This document shows positions 32,248 to 41,149 of a DNA stretch of 64,000 nucleotides, in pieces. A program made the translations under genes and the position numbers. Numbering within the stretch: the stretch's first letter is position 1; each line of letters begins with the position of its first letter. The stretch is from contig NZ_WWIR01000680.1 of NCBI RefSeq assembly GCF_009863025.1, positions 1 to 64,000 on the forward strand, written 5' to 3'. The notes under the pieces are model-generated. The model saw only the letters and a program-made list of their open reading frames with translations. It searched no databases and had not been told where the DNA came from. The DNA comes from Streptomyces sp. SID4985. Its GTDB lineage: Bacteria > Actinomycetota > Actinomycetes > Streptomycetales > Streptomycetaceae.

Positions 32248-33012
32248 ATGACACCGCCCAGCCTCCTCGCCGTATTCGCCCACCCCGACGACGAGTCCCT
32301 GGTCTCCGGCGGTGTCATCGCCCGGCACGCGGCGGCGGGCGCCCGGACGACGGTCGTGACCGCCACCTGGGCCCCCGGCACCTACCGCACCCGTGAACTC
32401 GCGGACGCCGTACGGGCCTTGGGCGCCGAGCCGCCCCAACTGCTCGGCTACGCCGACGACCGCGTCCCCGACTCGGCGCCGGGACAGCCGCGTTGGTGCG
32501 ACGTGCCGCTGGACGAGGCGGTCGCCCATGTGGTGGCCGCCATCCGCGCGGTCCGCCCGGACATCGTGCTCACGCACGACGCGTACGGCGGCCTCACCGG
32601 CCATCCGGACCACCGCCGCACCCACCAGGTCACCCTGCTCGCGGCCGCCGCCTCCGGGCTCGGGGACCTCCACCCCGAGGCGGGCGAGCCGTGGCAGCCG
32701 GGCGCCGTGTACCTGGCCACCCATCCGGACACGGCGGTGGCCGACCTCGGCCCCCTGATGACCCGGGCCCGCAAGTCCGTCCTGGCGGTGCCGCACCGCC
32801 AGGTGAGCGCGGTGGTGGACGTACGCCCGTGGCTGGACCGGAAGTGGGCGGCGATCCTGTCCCACCGCAGCCAGGTGGAACGCGAACGCCCCCTCCCCGG
32901 CATCCTCGCCCGCCTCCCCGCCGAGGCACGGCACCGCATCATCGGCACGGAGTACTACATGCGGGTGGGTCTGACCTCGGCCGCACCGCCCCTGACCCAG
33001 CTGACGGTCTGA
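32248..33012 (+). CDS. PIG-L-family zinc deacetylase
   Basis: This 254-aa LmbE/PIG-L enzyme has the metal motif AHPDDE near the start and the second ligand region in HDAYGGLTGHPDH. The family removes acetyl groups from N-acetylglucosaminyl compounds (MshB, Mca-type amidase, antibiotic-sugar deacetylases). It is the last gene of the Nudix-dipeptidase group. Together the five suggest processing of a nucleotide-linked amino sugar or peptide, but the pathway is not known. Confidence 0.9.
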   Translation: MTPPSLLAVFAHPDDESLVSGGVIARHAAAGARTTVVTATWAPGTYRTRELADAVRALGAEPPQLLGYADDRVPDSAPGQPRWCDVPLDEAVAHVVAAIRAVRPDIVLTHDAYGGLTGHPDHRRTHQVTLLAAAASGLGDLHPEAGEPWQPGAVYLATHPDTAVADLGPLMTRARKSVLAVPHRQVSAVVDVRPWLDRKWAAILSHRSQVERERPLPGILARLPAEARHRIIGTEYYMRVGLTSAAPPLTQLTV

Positions 33013-33052
33013 ACCGCCGGACGCTCTGAACCCCCGTGCCCCGCAAGGCGTT

Positions 33053-33772
33053 TCACCCGAGCGTGACCAGCCGCGCCCCGCCGTCCGCCTCCAGCACCGT
33101 CCCCGTGAGGTTGCCGTTCGTCGCCGCGAGGGCCACCACCTCGGCCACCTCCTCGGCCGTGGCGACGTGCCGTACCGGCAGGGCGGCGGCCGCCTGGGCG
33201 AAGTAGCCCTGCCGTGCCTCCTCCGGGAGCCCGTCCCACCAGGGGGTGTCCACCAGCCCCGGAGAGACGGCGTTCACTCGGATCGGGGCGAGTTCCACGG
33301 CGAGGGGCCGGACGAGCGCCTCGACCGCGCCGTTGACGGCGGCGAGTCCGGCGGTGCCCGGCATTCCGGTGCGGGCGCTGACGGCGCCGAGCAGGGTGAC
33401 CGAGCCGTTCGGGGTCAGGTGGGGCAGGACCGCCTGGAGCGTGGCGAGGTGCGCCCAGAGCTTGGCGTCGAACGCCCGGCGCAGGACGGTGAGGTTCAAC
33501 TCGGCCAGCGGGCCCGCGCCTTCGCCGCCACTGGCCGCGAGGACCAGCCAGTCGATCTTGCCGATGCCCTCGGCGACGGCACGGATCGCGTCGCCGTCGA
33601 CGGCGTCGGCCTGGTGGCCGACGAGGGCGGGGTCGGTGGCGGCGACGGCGTCGAGCCGTTCCTTGCCGCGGCCGACGATGTGCACGGCCACACCGCGCGC
33701 CGCGAGCAGGCGCGCCGTGGCGAGCCCGATCCCGGACGTGCCGCCGACCACCAGAGCTGTGTGTGGGGACAT
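33053..33772 (-). CDS. SDR-family protein lacking the catalytic Tyr and Lys
   Basis: This 239-aa Rossmann-fold protein has a cofactor motif variant VVGGTSGIG and the usual segments up to VSARTGMPGTAGLAAVNGAV. At the position of the Tyr-x-x-x-Lys pair it has Ala and Asn (GLAAVNGAV), so classical SDR chemistry is unlikely unless other residues substitute. The end GLVDTPWW and LEADGGARLV are normal. It is divergent from a TetR gene (77 bp between starts), which probably controls it. Confidence 0.85.
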   Translation of the reverse strand: MSPHTALVVGGTSGIGLATARLLAARGVAVHIVGRGKERLDAVAATDPALVGHQADAVDGDAIRAVAEGIGKIDWLVLAASGGEGAGPLAELNLTVLRRAFDAKLWAHLATLQAVLPHLTPNGSVTLLGAVSARTGMPGTAGLAAVNGAVEALVRPLAVELAPIRVNAVSPGLVDTPWWDGLPEEARQGYFAQAAAALPVRHVATAEEVAEVVALAATNGNLTGTVLEADGGARLVTLG

Positions 33773-33849
33773 GAGCAGATCTCCTCAACGCGAGCCGTCA
33801 TCGCGGCCCGCAAATTTCGAACCGTCGCGTCTCGATTAAGCTAGCCTCC

Positions 33850-34437
33850 ATGGTCATGGACAGGCAACCCCCACCCCGACGAGGCCGCAGACGCAGCGAG
33901 GAGAGCCGGACCGCGATCCTGGCCGCGGCCTACGAACTCGTCGCCGAGGCCGGGTACGCCGACCTCACGATCGAGGGCATCGCAAGTCGCGCCGGCTGCG
34001 GCAAGCAGACGATCTACCGCTGGTGGCCGTCGAAGGCGCACGTTCTGCTGGAGGCGCTCGCGGCGAAGGCAGGCCTGTTCGTGTCCAACGCGGACCACGG
34101 CTCCTACGCGGCGGACCTGCGAGAGTTCCTCACGGACACCTTCACGCTCAGCCGCCGGCGCCCGGTCGCCGACATCCTGCGCGTGCTGATGGCACAGGCC
34201 CAGATCGACCCGGAGTTCGGCCAGGTCTTCCGCACCGACCTGCTCCAGCGCAGACGGGAGGCGCTCCAGGTCGTCCTGGACCGTGCCCGCACCCGGGGTG
34301 ATCTGCCGTCCTCCCCCACGCCGGAGACGGTCCTCGACCTGGTCTTCGGCGCCCTGTGGTACCGCCTGCTGGCCACCGGCCGCCCGGTGGACGACGCCCT
34401 CGCGGACGACCTGGTGGCCACACTCACCCGACCCTGA
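33850..34437 (+). CDS. TetR/AcrR-family regulator
   Basis: This 195-aa protein has a TetR HTH (AAYELVAEAGYADLTIEGIA, then GCGKQTIYRWWPSKAHVLLE) and a TetR_C_11-like ligand domain (DILRVLMAQAQIDPEFGQVF). It is divergent from the atypical SDR gene and likely represses it and itself. The short intergenic region has two TCGA-centred half-sites but no clear palindrome. It ends 9 bp from the convergent galU stop, so transcription may collide there. Confidence 0.92.
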   Translation: MVMDRQPPPRRGRRRSEESRTAILAAAYELVAEAGYADLTIEGIASRAGCGKQTIYRWWPSKAHVLLEALAAKAGLFVSNADHGSYAADLREFLTDTFTLSRRRPVADILRVLMAQAQIDPEFGQVFRTDLLQRRREALQVVLDRARTRGDLPSSPTPETVLDLVFGALWYRLLATGRPVDDALADDLVATLTRP

Positions 34438-34446
34438 GACCGGCGG

Positions 34447-35355
34447 TCAGCCGTCGATCCTGCGCACCAACTCCCGCAGCACCGGCCCGTACTCCGGGTG
34501 GGCCAGGGCGTGGGCCATCTGGGCCACCAGGTAGTCGGCGGGGTTTCCGGTGTCGTACCACTCGCCCCGGATGACCTGGCCGTAGACCGCGTGGTGGGCG
34601 GCGTAGGCGTTGAGGGCGTCGGTGAGGTAGACCTCGCCGGCCGGGCCGCCCCGCCGTTCGGCCTCGTACCAGAGGCGCGTCTGTTCGCGGAGCTCGTCGA
34701 CGATGCCGGGGGTGACGACATAGCCGCCGATGGCCGCGTACGCGGAGGGCGCCGCCTCCGGCTCCGGTTTCTCCACCAGGCCGGTGATGCGCAGCATGCC
34801 GTCGCCGAGGTCCTCCTTGACGACCGGGACGCCGTAACGGCGGGAGTCGGCCGGGTCCATGGGGAGGAGGGCGAGGACGGGACAGCCGGTCTGTTCGTAG
34901 GCGCGGATGAGCTGCTGGGCGCGGGGTACCTCGGCCACGAACACGTCGTCGGGCCACAGGACCAGGACGGGTTCGTCGCCGAAGCTGCGGGCGGCGTTGA
35001 GGACGGGGGTGCCGTTGCCGTACGGGCCGTGCTGGTCGAGGTAGGTGATGTGGCCCCGGCGGGCCAGCTCGGCGACCTCCTCCACGGCGTCGGCGTAGGC
35101 GACCTTGCCGTCCTCCCTGAGCTGCCGTACGAGAGCCGGGTTGGGGCGGAAGTGATCCTGGATCAGGGACTTGCCGCCGGAGACGACGATGGTGATGTCG
35201 GTGATGCCGGAGTCCACCAGCTCGCGCACGGTGTGCTCCACGACGGGTTTGTCACCGACCGGCAGCATCTCCTTGGGCGTGGCCTTGGTCAGCGGCAGCA
35301 GCCGCGATCCGAGCCCGGCGGCGGGGATCACGGCCCGGCGGATGGTGGGGGGCAT
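34447..35355 (-). CDS. galU: UTP--glucose-1-phosphate uridylyltransferase
   Basis: This 302-aa GalU has the nucleotidyltransferase signature AVIPAAGLGSRLLPLTKATP followed by KEMLPVGDKP. Catalytic Asp and sugar-binding regions are visible (LVLWPDDVF, GLVEKP, EYGxVY-like segments). It makes UDP-glucose from UTP and glucose-1-phosphate for trehalose, glycogen-related and cell-wall glycan synthesis. It is a single gene with its own promoter in the 208-bp gap upstream. Confidence 0.96.
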   Translation of the reverse strand: MPPTIRRAVIPAAGLGSRLLPLTKATPKEMLPVGDKPVVEHTVRELVDSGITDITIVVSGGKSLIQDHFRPNPALVRQLREDGKVAYADAVEEVAELARRGHITYLDQHGPYGNGTPVLNAARSFGDEPVLVLWPDDVFVAEVPRAQQLIRAYEQTGCPVLALLPMDPADSRRYGVPVVKEDLGDGMLRITGLVEKPEPEAAPSAYAAIGGYVVTPGIVDELREQTRLWYEAERRGGPAGEVYLTDALNAYAAHHAVYGQVIRGEWYDTGNPADYLVAQMAHALAHPEYGPVLRELVRRIDG

Positions 35356-35563
35356 CAGCGCTCCAGGGGTTGTTCCGAGGGAGTGTCACAACAGGCACCG
35401 ACGCTAACGACGAAGACTGTGCGGGGTTGACATCTCCCGCACAGGCCGGGGACAGGAGAGTTCCGCGCGGGCAGCACACGGGAAGGCCGCAGGCATCAGG
35501 GAAACCCCCACCGAACCACCACCAAAACCCCCATATCGCCCCTCACCCTGACATAGTGCCGCC

Positions 35564-37096
35564 ATGCCTCTCCCCCGCCGCACTCTCCCCCTCCTCGCCC
35601 TGACCGGTACCGCCGTCGCCCTCACCGCCACCGCCTTCCTCGTCCTCGAACCGCGCTCCAGGACACCGGGCCCCCACCCGGCCGCCCCCGGAACGACCAG
35701 CACCACCACGCGGCAGGCCGCCCAGGCGCCCGCTCCCGGCGCGCCCGGCATCGGTGACCCGCTCGTGCCGCTCGACGGCAACGGCGGGTACACCGTCGAC
35801 CGCTACACCCTCGACTTCGACTGGCGGGCGCCCCGCACCCCCTTCCCCGCCACCGCGACCCTCGCCGCGACCGCCACCCAGGCCCTGTCCCGGTTCGACC
35901 TGGACTTCGCCGGGAACACGCTCCGCTCCGTCACCGTGGACGGCGCCCCGGCGAGGACCGAGCGGAAGGGGGACGAGCTGGTCGTGACACCGGGGCGGCC
36001 CCTCGCGCGCGGGCACCGGTTCACCGTGCGGGTGGCGTACACCGCCGACCCGACCCAGCGGCGCCATCGCGACGACGCGATCCAGGACTACGGCTGGGTG
36101 CCCACCGACGACGGCACACTGCTGTCGCCCCAGCCCGACGGCGCCAGGATGATCTTCCCGGCGAACGACCACCCCAGCCTGCGCGCGCCGTACACCTTCC
36201 ACGTCACCACCCCGCCGGGCATCACGGCCGTCGCCAACGGACGGCTCGTCAAGCGCGAGGCCCGCCCGGACGGGCGGACCCGGTGGACCTACGACTCGGA
36301 GCAGCCGCTCGCCGCCCAGCTGGTCCAGCTCGCGATCGGCAGGCTGACCGTGATCGACGGCAAGGGCCCGAACGGGCTCCCGGTGCGGGACGTGGTGCCG
36401 GACTCCCTGGTGGCCGACACCAAGGCGTACCGCTCCCTGACGCCGGACCATCTGGCCTGGCTGGAGCAGCGGCTCGGCCCGTACCCGTTCCGCCGCTACG
36501 GCGTCCTCGTCGGCACCGGCGATCTGCCCGTGGCGCTGGAGACCCAGTCGCTGTCGACCGTGCCGAGCGCCGATCTGCTGGGGGATCAGGTGACCGCCGA
36601 GCGCAACCTCGTCCACGAACTCACCCACCACTGGACCGGCGACAGCGTGGCGATCCGCCGCTGGTCGGACCTGTGGCTGAGCGAGGGTCACGCCCGCTTC
36701 TACGAGCTGCTCTACGCCGACACCCACGGCGGCCGGAGCATGGCGGACATGATGCGTTCGGCCTACGAGCAGCACGACCAGTGGCGCCACGACGACGGCG
36801 CCCCGGCGGAACCGACGGAGCCGACGCTGTTCCGGCAGATCCGCTACGACGGCTCCGCGCTGGTGCTGTACGCCCTGCGGGAGAAGGTCGGCGCGGACAC
36901 CTTCGGGCGGATCGAGCGCTCCTGGGTGACGGAGTACCAGGGGCGGACGGCCGGTACCCGAGACTTCGTCAGGCTCGCCTCGAAGGTCGCGGGCGAGGAC
37001 CTGACACCGTTTCTGGAGCCCTGGCTGTACGGCGCGCACACCCCGCCGATGCCGGGTCACCCGGACTGGCACACCGACCCCGTGGAGGACGACTGA
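35564..37096 (+). CDS. Secreted M1-family zinc aminopeptidase-like protein
   Basis: This 510-aa protein has an N-terminal signal peptide or anchor (LPLLALTGTAVALTATAFLV) followed by a Pro/Thr-rich linker. The zinc site is His351-Glu-Leu-Thr-His355 with Glu374 18 residues later (WLSEGHARF). The exopeptidase GxMEN motif appears as ALETQ, as in bacterial M1 proteins with altered N-terminal specificity. It acts outside the membrane or attached to it. It is short compared with PepN (about 850 aa) but matches Streptomyces secreted M1 homologues. TTGACA at 35425 may be its -35. Confidence 0.9.
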   Translation: MPLPRRTLPLLALTGTAVALTATAFLVLEPRSRTPGPHPAAPGTTSTTTRQAAQAPAPGAPGIGDPLVPLDGNGGYTVDRYTLDFDWRAPRTPFPATATLAATATQALSRFDLDFAGNTLRSVTVDGAPARTERKGDELVVTPGRPLARGHRFTVRVAYTADPTQRRHRDDAIQDYGWVPTDDGTLLSPQPDGARMIFPANDHPSLRAPYTFHVTTPPGITAVANGRLVKREARPDGRTRWTYDSEQPLAAQLVQLAIGRLTVIDGKGPNGLPVRDVVPDSLVADTKAYRSLTPDHLAWLEQRLGPYPFRRYGVLVGTGDLPVALETQSLSTVPSADLLGDQVTAERNLVHELTHHWTGDSVAIRRWSDLWLSEGHARFYELLYADTHGGRSMADMMRSAYEQHDQWRHDDGAPAEPTEPTLFRQIRYDGSALVLYALREKVGADTFGRIERSWVTEYQGRTAGTRDFVRLASKVAGEDLTPFLEPWLYGAHTPPMPGHPDWHTDPVEDD

Positions 37097-37286
37097 GCCC
37101 TCCCCCGCCGGGCGGGACGCGCTGCCGCCGACCGGGTGGCCTCGGCGCGGGTGATGGTCCACGCGGTTGACGCTCGGCGCGACGTGGCGCGCGAGGCAAG
37201 GAAACGTACGAGGGGTGACGTACAGGGCGAACCCCTGTGCCCTGGTCGCATTCTCTGGCCACGCCGACCTCGTTGGAGCTCCCCGT

Positions 37287-39278
37287 ATGAGAAAACGCGT
37301 CGCCCCCCGCGTCTCCGGTTATGTGCGCGGACACCGGCGAATCGTCTGTGTGAGCGCTTCGGCAGCACTGCTGCTGCCACTGCTCCTGCTCGACCAGTCG
37401 GACGACGGCGGCGGCCCGTCCGACAATCGCCTCCAGGACGACTACACCGCCGCCGCGGCCGAGTACCACGTGCCCCGCAGCGTCCTGATGGGCGTGTCCT
37501 ACCTCCAGTCGCGGTGGGACTCGCACCCCGGCGTCGCGAGTGTCGTCGGCGGCTACGGCCCGATGCACCTGGTGGACTCCGCGGGGCTCCCGGCCCAGCA
37601 ACTGCCGCACCATGTGACACCCCGGCCGCAGACGCTGACGCCGAGTCCGGCCGTCTCCCACGGGACCGCCTCCCGGAACGCAGTCGGGCAGGCGGACCTG
37701 CGGCGGGCCGCCGGACTCCTCAGGCTTCCGCCGGAGCGGCTCCAGAAGGACGACGCCGCGAACGTGCGCGGTGGCGCCGCCCTGCTCGCCGAGACCCAGC
37801 GGAAGCTCGGCAAGCCGCTCAGCGCCGACCCGGCCCAGTGGTGGGAGGCGGTGGCGAAGTTCGCCGGGACGGCCGACACGGCCCAGGCCGAGGCGTACGC
37901 CAACGATGTCTTCGACGTCATCCGCAAGGGCGCCGACCGTGTCACCGACGCCGGTCAGCACGTGGTCCTGGCCGGGAGCCCCCAGGTGCGCCCGCGTGCC
38001 GCCACCGCACAGGGCGCGCAGCGCTCGAAGAACGTCGAGTGCCCGCCGGAGCTGAACTGCTCCTGGCTGAGCGCGCCGTACGTGCGGATCAACGAGGACG
38101 CCTACGGCAATCACGACCTGGCGAACCGCCCCAAGGACCAGCGGATCGAGTACATCGTCATCCACGACACCGAGGCACCGCTGGCCTCGATGCTCGCGAC
38201 CATCCAGGACCCGGAGGAGGCGTCCTGGCACTACTCCATCCGCTCCAGCGACGGCCATGTCACCCAGCACGTGAAGACCAAGGACGCGGCCTGGCACTCG
38301 GGCAACCAGTTCGTCAACGGCCGCTCGATCGGCATCGAGCACGAGGGCTTCCTGCGCCAGCCGGACGCCTGGTACACCGAGCAGATGTACCGGTCCTCGG
38401 CCCGCCTCGTGAAATATCTGGCGAAACGTTACTCCATCCCGCTGGACCGGCAGCACGTCTTCGGCCACGACAACGTTCCCTCGCCGACCGAGGGCACCAT
38501 CCCGGACATGCACGACGACCCGGGCCCCTTCTGGGACTGGCGGCACTACTTCGACCTGCTCGGCGCCCCGCTGAAGGCCACGGCCGGGCCGGACAGCGAC
38601 ATCGTGATGATCCTTCCGGACTACGGCAAGCACAAGCCCGTCTTCACGGGCTGCACCGAGAGCGGCGAGACCTGCGCCCCGCACGGTTCGAGCGCCGTCC
38701 GGCTGCACACCGAGCCCTCCGAGGACGCGCCGCTGATCCAGGACCCGGGACGGCGCCCCGACGGCGAGGACACCACGGTCGACGTGGACGACCTGGGGTC
38801 GCGGGTCTCGGCGGGCCAGGACTTCGCGGTCGCGGAGCGCAGGGGCGACTGGACGGCGATCTGGTTCCAGGGCCACAAGGCGTGGTTCAAGAACTCCAAG
38901 GACCGGCCGACGGCGGTCGGCGCGCGCGGCCACATGATCACCCCCAAGGCGGGCCAGAGCGAGATCCCCGTCTTCGGCCGCGCGCTCCCGGAGCAGGCCG
39001 CCTACCCGGACGGCGTGGACGAGGCGCAGGAGGCCCCGCTGCCGTACACCATCAAGGCGGGCCAGCGGTACGTGACCGGGGCCCGGGTCTTCGGCTCGTA
39101 CGTGGACCGCTCCTCCTTCCAGGACATCCCGGCGCCGGTGATCAAGGGCCAGGTGCCGTACTACGAGATCCAGTTGGACCACCGGCTCGCCTACGTCCGG
39201 GCGAGCGACGTGGACGTGCTCTCGACGCCCGGCGCGGCGGGCGCCCCCGCGCACGCGGGCCCGACACCCCAGCGCTGA
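37287..39278 (+). CDS. Secreted N-acetylmuramoyl-L-alanine amidase (Amidase_2)
   Basis: This 663-aa protein has a membrane anchor or signal (IVCVSASAALLLPLLLLDQS), a lysozyme/transglycosylase-like segment (VPRSVLMGVSYLQSRWDSHP, residues about 60-200), and an Amidase_2 domain at about 285-440 with zinc-binding His in YIVIHDTEA and HVFGHDNVP and the conserved WHYSIR. The C-terminal 200 residues are SH3-like repeats. It cleaves peptidoglycan stem peptides from MurNAc during wall remodelling. ATG 37287 follows GGAGCT; upstream in-frame codons lack a signal peptide. Confidence 0.88.
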   Translation: MRKRVAPRVSGYVRGHRRIVCVSASAALLLPLLLLDQSDDGGGPSDNRLQDDYTAAAAEYHVPRSVLMGVSYLQSRWDSHPGVASVVGGYGPMHLVDSAGLPAQQLPHHVTPRPQTLTPSPAVSHGTASRNAVGQADLRRAAGLLRLPPERLQKDDAANVRGGAALLAETQRKLGKPLSADPAQWWEAVAKFAGTADTAQAEAYANDVFDVIRKGADRVTDAGQHVVLAGSPQVRPRAATAQGAQRSKNVECPPELNCSWLSAPYVRINEDAYGNHDLANRPKDQRIEYIVIHDTEAPLASMLATIQDPEEASWHYSIRSSDGHVTQHVKTKDAAWHSGNQFVNGRSIGIEHEGFLRQPDAWYTEQMYRSSARLVKYLAKRYSIPLDRQHVFGHDNVPSPTEGTIPDMHDDPGPFWDWRHYFDLLGAPLKATAGPDSDIVMILPDYGKHKPVFTGCTESGETCAPHGSSAVRLHTEPSEDAPLIQDPGRRPDGEDTTVDVDDLGSRVSAGQDFAVAERRGDWTAIWFQGHKAWFKNSKDRPTAVGARGHMITPKAGQSEIPVFGRALPEQAAYPDGVDEAQEAPLPYTIKAGQRYVTGARVFGSYVDRSSFQDIPAPVIKGQVPYYEIQLDHRLAYVRASDVDVLSTPGAAGAPAHAGPTPQR

Positions 39279-39286
39279 CCGCGCCT

Positions 39287-39321
39287 TGAGGGCCGATCCC
39301 CCCGACCGGGGTCGGCCCTCA
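39287..39321 (+). terminator. Hairpin terminator after the amidase
   Basis: TGAGGGCCGA and TCGGCCCTCA form a perfect 10-bp stem around a 15-nt C/G-rich loop, starting 8 bases after the amidase stop. Confidence 0.7.
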
Positions 39322-39387
39322 CCCGTGAAGTACGCGTGCTGGACGTGCTGTTGGGGAGCCCGCAGACTGAAGTCATTGGAGGAAGCG

Positions 39388-39750
39388 ATGGCAGACGAAG
39401 AGGTCCCCCGCGTCCGGCTCACACCGCAGGCGGCCGAGCTGGTGCGCAAGCTGCGGGCCGCGCACGGTCCGCTGATGTTCCACCAGTCCGGCGGCTGCTG
39501 CGACGGCAGCGCGCCCATGTGCTACCCGGCCGGCGAGTTCCGCACCGGCGGCTCCGACGTCCTCCTGGCCGAACTCGCCGTGGAGGACGTCCCGGAGCCG
39601 GTGCCGTTCTGGATGTCCAGGTCCCAGTTCGAGGTCTGGAGCCATACGCGCCTGACCGTGGACGTGGTGCCGGGGCGCGGCAGCGGCTTCTCCCTTGAGG
39701 CACCCGAAGGGGTGCGGTTCCTGATCCGCTCGCACGTGGTCGAGGGCTAG
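39388..39750 (+). CDS. DUF779 protein
   Basis: This 120-aa protein matches DUF779: VRLTPQAAELVRKLRAAHGP, the Cys cluster QSGGCCDGSAPMCYP, and the RFLIRSH end. DUF779 genes usually sit beside acetaldehyde or other aldehyde dehydrogenase genes, and the protein is thought to aid that enzyme. No such gene is adjacent here. GGAGGAAG precedes ATG 39388. The stop codon TAG lies inside the first CTAG end of the palindromic element, so the element inserted exactly at the gene's end. Confidence 0.88.
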   Translation: MADEEVPRVRLTPQAAELVRKLRAAHGPLMFHQSGGCCDGSAPMCYPAGEFRTGGSDVLLAELAVEDVPEPVPFWMSRSQFEVWSHTRLTVDVVPGRGSGFSLEAPEGVRFLIRSHVVEG

Positions 39751-39912
39751 GGTCTTTCGTTTGGATCAGGCTGGATCAGGGAGCGGGGTCTGGTGCCGTG
39801 CATCGCAAGGCGGAGGAGGGCGTCATGGCGGAGCCATGGCAACCGACGACAACGCGGCGAGGCATGGTGCCAGACCCCGCGAGCCCGGCCTGATCCAAAC
39901 GAGAGGCCCTAG
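39747..39912. mobile_element. 166-bp palindromic MITE-like element
   Basis: The ends CTAGGGTCTTTCGTTTGGATC and its inverted partner GATCCAAACGAGAGGCCCTAG match over about 25 bp with two mismatches; both termini are CTAG. A second arm pair (GCGGGGTCTGGTGCC with GGTGCCAGACCCCGC) and a central CATGGC-GGA-GCCATG make almost the whole element one long hairpin. There is no transposase ORF. This is the structure of a MITE moved by an IS5-type transposase with a CTAG target; that assignment is inferred from the ends. Confidence 0.75.
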
Positions 39913-39919
39913 CTCCGCC

Positions 39920-41116
39920 GTGAACCGCCGGTCGGCGGTGGTCGCCTCGTGCGGGGCGGTGCTCGCGCTGCTCACCGTGTTCGTGGCCCCCGCGGGGGCC
40001 GCGCCGGACGACGGCTCGGTCGTACGCGGCGTGCGGTACCGGCAGTTCGACGTGGCCGGGGCGGCCGGGACCGCGCGGGTGCATCTGCTCACCGTCGACC
40101 TGGGCGACCGGCATGTCCGGGTCCGGCTGCTGCAGCCGGGCGCGGTGGCCGCGCGCGAGACCGTCTCGCGGCTCGCCGACGCGGCGGGGGCGGTCGCGGG
40201 GATCAACGGGGACTTCTTCGACATCACCGAGACCCAGCACCCGGGCATCGAGGCCACGGGCGCGAGCGTGGGACCGGCGGTCGCGGACGGACGGCCCCTG
40301 AAGGCGGCGGTCCCGCTGGGCCAGCGGTTCGGGCCCACGCCGCCGCCCGGCACGACAGGGCGCGAGGTGTTCGGCGTGGGCATCGACCGCAGGGCCCGGC
40401 CGGGACGGCTGCGGCTGATCGGCTCGGTCCGCACGGCGGCGGGCACGTTTCCGCTCGGCGGCCTCAACCAGTACGCGCTCCCCCAGAACTCCATAGGCGC
40501 CTTCACCATGTGGTGGGGCACCACCTCCCGGGCGCGCGCCGTATGCGGCACCGACACCAACCGGGCGGCCGGCTGCGACACCGACGCCCGGGAGGTGGCG
40601 GTGCGCGGCGGCCGGGTGGTGACCGTGTCCGAGGGGACCGGCGGCGGACCGATCGACCGGGGCACGACGGTACTGCTCGGGCGCGGCAGCGGCGCGCGGC
40701 AGCTGGGCGGGCTGTCCGTGGGCGACCGGGTGCGGGTCCGGTACGGCCTGGCGGCGGGCTCGGTGCCGTACGCCTTCGCGCTCGGCGGCTTCCCCGTCCT
40801 CAGCCGGGGCGAGCCGCTGCCCGGACTGGACGACACCGTCTCGGCCGTGCGCACGGCGGTGGGCGTCACCCCAGACGGGCGCGGACTCCTGCTGCTCGCG
40901 CTGGACGGCTCCCCCGCCTACCGGAGCGGGCTGACCGTCGCCGAGGAGGCCGCGACGCTGCGGAAGCTGGGCGCGGCGGAGGGGTTCAACCTGGACGGCG
41001 GCGGATCGACCGAACTGGTCACACGGGACCAGGACGGCATCGTGATCCGCAACCATCCGAGCGGCGGCGCGGAACGGCCCGTGCCGAACGGGATCGGGGT
41101 GTTCGCGGCGCCGTGA
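39920..41116 (+). CDS. Secreted phosphodiester-glycosidase-like protein (NAGPA/DUF2233 fold)
   Basis: From GTG 39920 the product is 398 aa with a signal peptide (VVASCGAVLALLTVFVAPAG, cut near AGA-AP). The mature part has markers of the NAGPA family: AGINGDFFDI, GTTVLLGRG and EGFNLDGGGSTELV near the C-terminus. Relatives cleave GlcNAc from phosphodiesters or process exopolysaccharide. The GTG lies 8 bp after the MITE-like element and has no ribosome site; an in-frame ATG inside the element (39836) would add a 28-residue extension ahead of the signal peptide. The insertion may have replaced the native leader. Confidence 0.82.
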   Translation: MNRRSAVVASCGAVLALLTVFVAPAGAAPDDGSVVRGVRYRQFDVAGAAGTARVHLLTVDLGDRHVRVRLLQPGAVAARETVSRLADAAGAVAGINGDFFDITETQHPGIEATGASVGPAVADGRPLKAAVPLGQRFGPTPPPGTTGREVFGVGIDRRARPGRLRLIGSVRTAAGTFPLGGLNQYALPQNSIGAFTMWWGTTSRARAVCGTDTNRAAGCDTDAREVAVRGGRVVTVSEGTGGGPIDRGTTVLLGRGSGARQLGGLSVGDRVRVRYGLAAGSVPYAFALGGFPVLSRGEPLPGLDDTVSAVRTAVGVTPDGRGLLLLALDGSPAYRSGLTVAEEAATLRKLGAAEGFNLDGGGSTELVTRDQDGIVIRNHPSGGAERPVPNGIGVFAAP

Positions 41117-41149
41117 GCCGGTGAGGTGCGCGCCGCCCGTGCCCGAGCG

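Noticed and set aside
33773-33849. Operator palindrome between SDR and TetR genes
   Set aside because: Only two TCGA half-sites with poor symmetry were found.
39761-39919. Upstream extension of the phosphodiester-glycosidase gene
   Set aside because: It is encoded by the palindromic element and would precede the signal peptide; kept only as a finding.
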